A DNA stretch of 64,000 nt from Pseudomonas alkylphenolica. Its GTDB lineage: Bacteria > Pseudomonadota > Gammaproteobacteria > Pseudomonadales > Pseudomonadaceae. Location: the NCBI RefSeq assembly GCF_000746525.1, contig NZ_CP009048.1, forward strand, positions 4,963,501 through 5,027,500, read 5' to 3'. Under the pieces are notes generated by a model. The model saw only the letters and a list, made by a program, of their open reading frames with translations, was not told the DNA's origin and ran no database searches. The translations under genes and the position numbers were made by a program. Positions 57,233-64,000 of this stretch are shown here, piece by piece (the stretch's first letter is position 1; every line of letters starts with the position of its first letter).

Positions 57233-59086
57233 ATGCTCAAACGCCTTGCCTACCTGGCGCTCTGTGCCTGCGCCCCGCTGCAAGCTGCTCCCTCGTTCGA
57301 TGACACGCGCCTTGCGCAACTGGCCGCCGACCGTTACTGGATTTCCCTGGGCCACTACGAGACCGCCAAGCTCGGCGGTTGGCGCAGCTATGTCGATGAC
57401 CGACGCTTCTTCCTCGCCGAGGACGGTGCCCACCATCCCGACCAGGAGCTGCGTGCCACGCTGCAGGCCCTGTATGCACCGGCCAGTCTGGGCGACAAAC
57501 ATGCACAATGTGTATTCCCGGCACGCACCCGCTGGCTGCGCGAACAACTGCAGCTCGATGACCTGCCGGCGCCGGACTGCAAGGAATACACCCAGTGGTA
57601 CAAGGACGTCTCACCGCACAGTGCGGTAATGATCTTCCCTGCCGCCTACCTCAACAGCCCCTCGTCGATGTTCGGCCACACCCTGCTGCGCATCGACCAG
57701 GCCGATGTGCAGAGCAACGAGACGGCCCTGCTCAGCTACGCGATCAACTTCGGCGCCTATATCGAAGGCAACGACAACAGCATCCTCTACGCCTGGAAAG
57801 GCCTGATGGGCGGCTATCCGGGACTGTTCGCGCTGGTGCCGTACCAGGAAAAACTCTCCGAGTACCGCAGCCTGGAAAACCGCGACCTGTGGGAATACCG
57901 GCTTAACCTGACGCCGGAAGAAACCGGGCGCATGGTCGAACATGTCTGGGAGCTCAAACAGATCCAGTTCGACTACTTCTTCTTCGACGAAAACTGCTCC
58001 TACCGGCTGCTCGAATTGCTTCAGGTCGCGCGCCCGGGCCTGGACCTCACTTCACAGTTTCCCCTGACCGCGATTCCCACCGACACGGTCAAGGCGGTCA
58101 AGCAGTCGGGCCTGGTGGAACGCATCGACTATCGGCCGTCGCGCGAGCGCGAATTGCTGGAGCGCGCCAAGCCGCTGGACGCCGGGGAGCAGCAACAAGT
58201 GCTGGCGGTCAGTGCCGATACGGCGCATCTGCACAGCGCCGAGTTCAGCGCCCTGCCGCGCGAGCGCCAGGCGCTGGTCCAGGATGCTGCATACCGCCTC
58301 GAACGCTACCGCGCCAACGGTCAGGAGCGCGACCCGGCACGCACCCAACGCAGCTTCGAGCTGCTGCGGGCGATCAACCGCAACCCGGCGCCAGAACTGG
58401 ATATCGAACGCCCGGGCCTGCCTGAAGATGGCCATCAGTCACGCACCTGGCAGCTTGGCGCGGGTACCCGCGAAGACCGCGCCTTTGCCGAATACGGCTT
58501 GCGCATGGCCTACCACGATCTCAACGACAACGCCTATGGCTTTCCCCTCGGCGCACAGATCGAGATCCTCCAGCTCAAGGTGCGCCAGTACGAGAACAAC
58601 GACTGGCAGGTCCAGCGCCTGGACCTGGCCACCATTCGCTCGCTGACGCCGCGCAACGACCTGCTGCAACCCTGGTCGTGGCAGGTGACCGGCGGCCTTG
58701 AGCGGGTGCTGGGCAAGCATGACGATGAAGTGCTGGTCAGCCACGTCAATGGCGGCGCGGGCGGCACCTGGCAACTGGCCGACGAAATGCTCGGCTTTGC
58801 CCTGGGTACGGTGAGGGTCGAACACAACAACGACTTCGCCGAATTCATTGCTCCGGCTGCCGGCTTCAACACCGGCCTGCTGTGGCGCAATCCGTTGGGC
58901 AACCTGAGTGTCGAGGCGAAGGCCGATTACTTCACCAATGGCGAAGTGCGCCGTAGCCTGAGCCTGAACCAGCAATGGGAGCTGTCCCGTGATCTGGGTT
59001 TGCGCCTGAGTGCCAAGCGTGAATTCAGTCAGCTGGCGACGGCGCAGAACGAGGTGATGCTGGAGTTGAAGTGGTATCACTACTGA
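57233..59086 (+). CDS. DUF4105 domain envelope protein
   Basis: A 617-residue protein with a signal peptide (MLKRLAYLALCACAPLQA). The DUF4105 domain spans about residues 110-290, with TQWYKDVSPHSAVMIFPAAY, MFGHTLLRID and FDENCSYRLLELL, a Cys/His-containing pattern recalling NlpC/LRAT-like papain folds. The second half ends in YTLELKWYHY-like beta strands typical of an outer-membrane protein end (VMLELKWYHY). The start is 57233; MPDMLKR at 57224 is the alternative. Function unknown. Confidence 0.86.
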   Translation: MLKRLAYLALCACAPLQAAPSFDDTRLAQLAADRYWISLGHYETAKLGGWRSYVDDRRFFLAEDGAHHPDQELRATLQALYAPASLGDKHAQCVFPARTRWLREQLQLDDLPAPDCKEYTQWYKDVSPHSAVMIFPAAYLNSPSSMFGHTLLRIDQADVQSNETALLSYAINFGAYIEGNDNSILYAWKGLMGGYPGLFALVPYQEKLSEYRSLENRDLWEYRLNLTPEETGRMVEHVWELKQIQFDYFFFDENCSYRLLELLQVARPGLDLTSQFPLTAIPTDTVKAVKQSGLVERIDYRPSRERELLERAKPLDAGEQQQVLAVSADTAHLHSAEFSALPRERQALVQDAAYRLERYRANGQERDPARTQRSFELLRAINRNPAPELDIERPGLPEDGHQSRTWQLGAGTREDRAFAEYGLRMAYHDLNDNAYGFPLGAQIEILQLKVRQYENNDWQVQRLDLATIRSLTPRNDLLQPWSWQVTGGLERVLGKHDDEVLVSHVNGGAGGTWQLADEMLGFALGTVRVEHNNDFAEFIAPAAGFNTGLLWRNPLGNLSVEAKADYFTNGEVRRSLSLNQQWELSRDLGLRLSAKREFSQLATAQNEVMLELKWYHY

Positions 59087-59090
59087 CCCT

Positions 59091-59145
59091 ATCGCGGGGC
59101 AAGCCCGCTCCCACAAGCACTGTGGGAGCGGGCTTGCCCCGCGAT
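59091..59145. repeat. Inverted pair of REP elements
   Basis: ATCGCGGGGCAAGCCCGCTC CCACA-agcac-TGTGGGAGCGGGCTTGCCCCGCGAT, a near-perfect inverted pair with a five-base spacer after the DUF4105 gene. Confidence 0.92.
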
Positions 59146-59219
59146 AGCTTCACACCGTTTTGACGCATCACCGACAACTGCTCACCTAGACTTATCCATA
59201 GATTGCGGAGAGTCCGGAC

Positions 59220-59576
59220 ATGCAGCGGTGTGGGTGGTTGTTGGGCATAATGATGTTACTTACAGGTTGCCAATCAACCCACGAACAATTGATCAACCAA
59301 GGCTATCCACCCGCCTATGCCGATGGTTTCCAGGACGGCTGCAGCAGCGGTCGCCAGGCAGCCGGGGTAATGGCCGGAGACTTTCGCAAGGACGTGCCGC
59401 GCTACCTGCACAACCGCCAGTACGAAACCGGCTGGGACGACGGCTTCCGCCAGTGCCATGCCATGCAGGAAAACCAGGACTTGCAGGACTACCGTGCGCG
59501 TCATTGGGATGAACGCGACGAACAGTGGCAGGAAGAGAAAGACCGCGACGCAGCACGCGCCTACCGACGTAAATAG
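59220..59576 (+). CDS. Small lipoprotein
   Basis: A 118-residue lipoprotein: signal MQRCGWLLGIMMLLTGC, lipobox LLTGC, lipid Cys17. The mature part is polar with two repeated-looking motifs, YADGFQDGCSSGRQAAG and YETGWDDGFRQCH, giving two GxxDG(F) plus Cys units, perhaps a disulfide pair. The last 40 residues are charged and helical (RARHWDERDEQWQEEKDRDAARA). GGAGAG lies 7 bases upstream. No family name recognised. Confidence 0.78.
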   Translation: MQRCGWLLGIMMLLTGCQSTHEQLINQGYPPAYADGFQDGCSSGRQAAGVMAGDFRKDVPRYLHNRQYETGWDDGFRQCHAMQENQDLQDYRARHWDERDEQWQEEKDRDAARAYRRK

Positions 59577-59643
59577 GTCGCGAACGGACAACCCCGACAC
59601 CTCTTGATCTGTCAGCATGGTCTCTATGTATAGGAGGCCATCA

Positions 59644-61702
<2,059 letters not shown>

Positions 61703-61720
61703 AGTGCAAAACCCGAAGGG

Positions 61721-63385
61721 TTATGCCAGTTTTTTGTGCCGTACCCGATGTGGCTGGGCAGCAGCTTCGCCAAGACGCTTCTTGCGGTCGGCTTCGTACT
61801 CGGTGTAGTTGCCTTCGAAGAACACCGCTTGCGAATCATCTTCGTACGCCAGGATGTGGGTCGCCACACGGTCCAGGAACCAGCGATCGTGAGAGATCAC
61901 AATGGCGGCGCCCGGGAAGTCCAGCAGGGCTTCTTCCAGCGAACGCAGGGTTTCTACGTCAAGGTCGTTGGACGGTTCGTCGAGCAGCAGGACGTTGGCG
62001 CCCTCTTTCAGGGTCAGGGCCAGGTGCAGACGGCCACGCTCACCACCGGAGAGGTCCTTGACGAACTTCTGCTGATCGCCGCCCTTGAAGTTGAAGCGAC
62101 CGACGTAGGTCCGCGACGGGATCTCGTAGGTGCCGATACGCAGCTGGTCGGAACCGTCGGAGATCTGCTGGAACACGGTCTTGTTGCCGTCCAGGTCTTC
62201 GCGGCTCTGGTCAACGCAGGCCAGTTGCACGGTTTCACCGATCTCGATGCTGCCCGAGTCCGGCTGTTCCTTGCCCATGAGCATGCGGAACAGGGTCGAT
62301 TTACCGGCACCGTTACCGCCGATCACACCGACGATGGCGCCTTTAGGCATGCTGAACGACAGGTTGTCGATCAGTACGCGGTCGCCATAGCCTTTGGTGA
62401 CGTTCTTGAATTCGATGACCTTGTCGCCCAGGCGCGGACCGGCCGGGATGTAGATCTCGTTGGTTTCGCTGCGCTTCTGGAATTCCTGCGATTGCATTTC
62501 TTCGAAGCGTTGCAGACGGGCCTTGGACTTGGACTGACGAGCCTTGGCGCCTTTGCGCACCCACTCCAGTTCTTCCTTCATGGCCTTTTCGTGGGCCGAC
62601 TGCTGCTTGGATTCCTGGGCCAGACGATCAGACTTGGCTTCCAGCCAGCCCGAGTAGTTGCCTTCGTACGGAATACCGGCGCCACGGTCGAGCTCGAGGA
62701 TCCAGCCCGCGACGTTGTCGAGGAAGTAACGGTCGTGGGTAATCGCTACCACGGTGCCCGGGAAGTCGTGGAGGAAGTGCTCCAGCCAGGCGACGGAATC
62801 GGCATCCAGGTGGTTGGTCGGTTCGTCGAGCAGCAGCATGTCGGGGGCCGACAGCAGCAGACGGCACAGCGCCACACGGCGCTTTTCACCACCGGACAGG
62901 TGTTCGACCTTGGCCTCCCAGGCCGGCAGGCGCAGGGCATCGGCCGCGACTTCCAGCTGGCGCTCGAGGTTGTGACCGTCGCTGGCCTGCAGGATGGCTT
63001 CAAGCTTGGCCTGTTCGGCGGCCAGCTTGTCGAAGTCGGCATCCGGCTCGGCGTAAGCGGCGTAGACCTCGTCCAGACGCGCTTGGGCGTCCTTGATCAC
63101 GCTGACCGCTTCTTCGACCACTTCACGGACGGTCTTGCTCGGGTCCAGCTGCGGTTCCTGTGGCAGGTAGCCGATGTTCAGGTCCGGCATCGGACGGGCT
63201 TCACCGTCGAACTCTTTGTCGACGCCAGCCATGATCTTGAGCAGGGTGGATTTACCCGAGCCGTTCAGGCCGAGCACGCCGATCTTGGCGCCGGGGAAAA
63301 ACGACAGGGAGATGTTCTTCAAGATTTCCCGCTTCGGCGGGACAACTTTGCCCAGCCGATGCATGGTGTAGACGTATTGAGCCAT
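61721..63385 (-). CDS. ettA: Energy-dependent translational throttle protein EttA
   Basis: A 554-residue ABC-F protein that binds the ribosomal E site and gates translation according to the ATP/ADP ratio. Two nucleotide-binding domains: Walker A at residues 39-46 (GLNGSGKST) and near 355 (GGNGAGKST), with signatures [15 protein letters not shown] and [15 protein letters not shown]. The inter-domain linker and the arm insertion (about 90-140, [17 protein letters not shown]) are those of EttA rather than Uup. The length equals E. coli EttA (555). The start is [13 protein letters not shown] at 63385. Monocistronic. Confidence 0.96.
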   Translation of the reverse strand: MAQYVYTMHRLGKVVPPKREILKNISLSFFPGAKIGVLGLNGSGKSTLLKIMAGVDKEFDGEARPMPDLNIGYLPQEPQLDPSKTVREVVEEAVSVIKDAQARLDEVYAAYAEPDADFDKLAAEQAKLEAILQASDGHNLERQLEVAADALRLPAWEAKVEHLSGGEKRRVALCRLLLSAPDMLLLDEPTNHLDADSVAWLEHFLHDFPGTVVAITHDRYFLDNVAGWILELDRGAGIPYEGNYSGWLEAKSDRLAQESKQQSAHEKAMKEELEWVRKGAKARQSKSKARLQRFEEMQSQEFQKRSETNEIYIPAGPRLGDKVIEFKNVTKGYGDRVLIDNLSFSMPKGAIVGVIGGNGAGKSTLFRMLMGKEQPDSGSIEIGETVQLACVDQSREDLDGNKTVFQQISDGSDQLRIGTYEIPSRTYVGRFNFKGGDQQKFVKDLSGGERGRLHLALTLKEGANVLLLDEPSNDLDVETLRSLEEALLDFPGAAIVISHDRWFLDRVATHILAYEDDSQAVFFEGNYTEYEADRKKRLGEAAAQPHRVRHKKLA

Positions 63386-63653
63386 GGAAAAACCTAGCGT
63401 CAGAGACGAAAAAATGAGCGCGAAACAGATGAAGGGAGCCGCAGCCCCCAGGAAAGGGCCAAAGCTACCGCAATGCGCCTTGTTGGGCAAACCGCCGACG
63501 AACAGGGCTGGCACTTTGCCACGTTTGCGGGCATGCTAGCCGCCCTTCGGGCGTCAGGCTTATAGTGCGTGACCAGAGTAGCCGCCAGGGACCGTGGCGC
63601 TTGCAAGCCAGCAGCTCTAAACCTGCCATCCAGCCATACCGCAGGATCATCGC

Positions 63654-64000
63654 TTGACCAATCTCACTCAGCCGACATCCCTGCGCACGCCGTCCAGCGC
63701 ACCCGGCTCTGCATTACGCGGTTCTCTGAAAAGCGCACTGGCCCTGCTGGTCCTGCTGTTGCTCGGCTTGCTGCTCTGGCAACTGGTCGACCAGTACCGC
63801 CACACCCAGGCCGACCAGTACCAGCACAGCCTTGACGCCAGCACCGAACTGGCCGATCACATGGCCTTGAGCATGTCGCTCAAGGCGCAGGTGGCCCACA
63901 ACATTGTCCAGCCTTACCGTTCGTCGCCAAGCCCTGCGCAACTGCCGGACATCCTCGCGAAACTGCAGGCCCGACTGCCGGCCTTGCAGAGCCTGGTGTG
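63654..64000 (+). CDS. N-terminal fragment of a membrane sensory protein, probably MorA-like
   Basis: The first 115 codons of a gene running out of the window. The start is TTG at 63654 (AGGA lies 8 bases upstream, no ATG available before the hydrophobic part): it begins TTG ACC AAT, Met-Thr-Asn-Leu-Thr-Gln. One membrane helix at about residues 26-46 (SALALLVLLLLGLLLW) is followed by a periplasmic-looking stretch. In P. putida the neighbour of ettA and gdhA on this side is, from memory, the GGDEF-EAL regulator morA. The window ends before any signalling domain, so that name is inference from position only. Confidence 0.6.
   Translation, partial: MTNLTQPTSLRTPSSAPGSALRGSLKSALALLVLLLLGLLLWQLVDQYRHTQADQYQHSLDASTELADHMALSMSLKAQVAHNIVQPYRSSPSPAQLPDILAKLQARLPALQSLV

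Overview
The window looks like core chromosome of a Pseudomonas species close to the P. putida / P. fluorescens groups. The signs are high GC, familiar Pseudomonas gene families and gene order (mqo, hpt, upp, uraA, hemH, phrB, pagL, murI, moeB, prmC, prfA, hemA, lolB, ispE, tRNA-Gln, prs, rplY, pth, ychF), and about a dozen REP elements of the type ATCGCGGGGCAAGCCCGCTCCCACA and its complement between genes. No insertion sequence, prophage, CRISPR array, integrase or large low-GC island is visible. The species is inferred from synteny and protein resemblance, not from a search.

Region by region. 1-5968: the 3' part of a methyl-accepting chemotaxis protein, an SRAP/YedK-type DNA-protein crosslink protein with a rearranged active site, two tiny signalling/zinc proteins, an acyltransferase, a YajG-like lipoprotein and small hypothetical genes. 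5969-6574: a 606-base gene-free stretch with a strong hairpin ahead of malate:quinone oxidoreductase. 8135-11698: purine/pyrimidine salvage (hpt, upp, uraA). 11774-18128: ferrochelatase followed by a cluster that in other pseudomonads belongs to a light-response group (epimerase, FAD oxidoreductase, DUF523/DUF1722 protein, photolyase, SDR). Two inverted repeats of identical design lie in front of its two + strand units, and no litR-like regulator gene is next to the photolyase. 18167-23529: pagL and a tightly overlapping leftward operon hemA-prfA-prmC-moeB-murI. 23706-30522: TPR lipoprotein-lolB-ispE, tRNA-Gln, prs, rplY, pth, ychF, with a strong sigma-70-like promoter buried inside ispE.

30676-38704 is the most changeable part: PPK2, two MFS transporters, two FecR-type genes without a sigma-factor gene, an elongator tRNA-Met between them, a LysE exporter with a divergent LysR regulator, and an M15 peptidase. 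One fecR lacks the cytoplasmic domain. In front of the other is a 26-codon remnant of a FecI sigma factor. 38841-45742: carbonic anhydrase, rimI, a probable pseudomonad psi subunit of DNA polymerase III, and the condensin operon mksF-mksE-mksB without the nuclease gene mksG/jetD.

45813-64000: leftward rplU-rpmA-obgE-proB-creA, divergent ispB, yjdM, an iron-regulated-looking PA4570-like gene with a Fur box, FklB, UPF0114, a Lon-like protease with a degenerate Walker A, DUF3015 and DUF4105 envelope proteins, a lipoprotein, a GreA/GreB-type factor, gdhA, ettA, and the first 115 codons of a membrane signalling protein (probably MorA). The genes are mainly translation, tetrapyrrole, isoprenoid, nucleotide and envelope housekeeping. 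The best signals beyond that are the swapped catalytic residues in the SRAP protein, the fecI deletion scar, the paired operators of the light cluster, and the promoter inside ispE.
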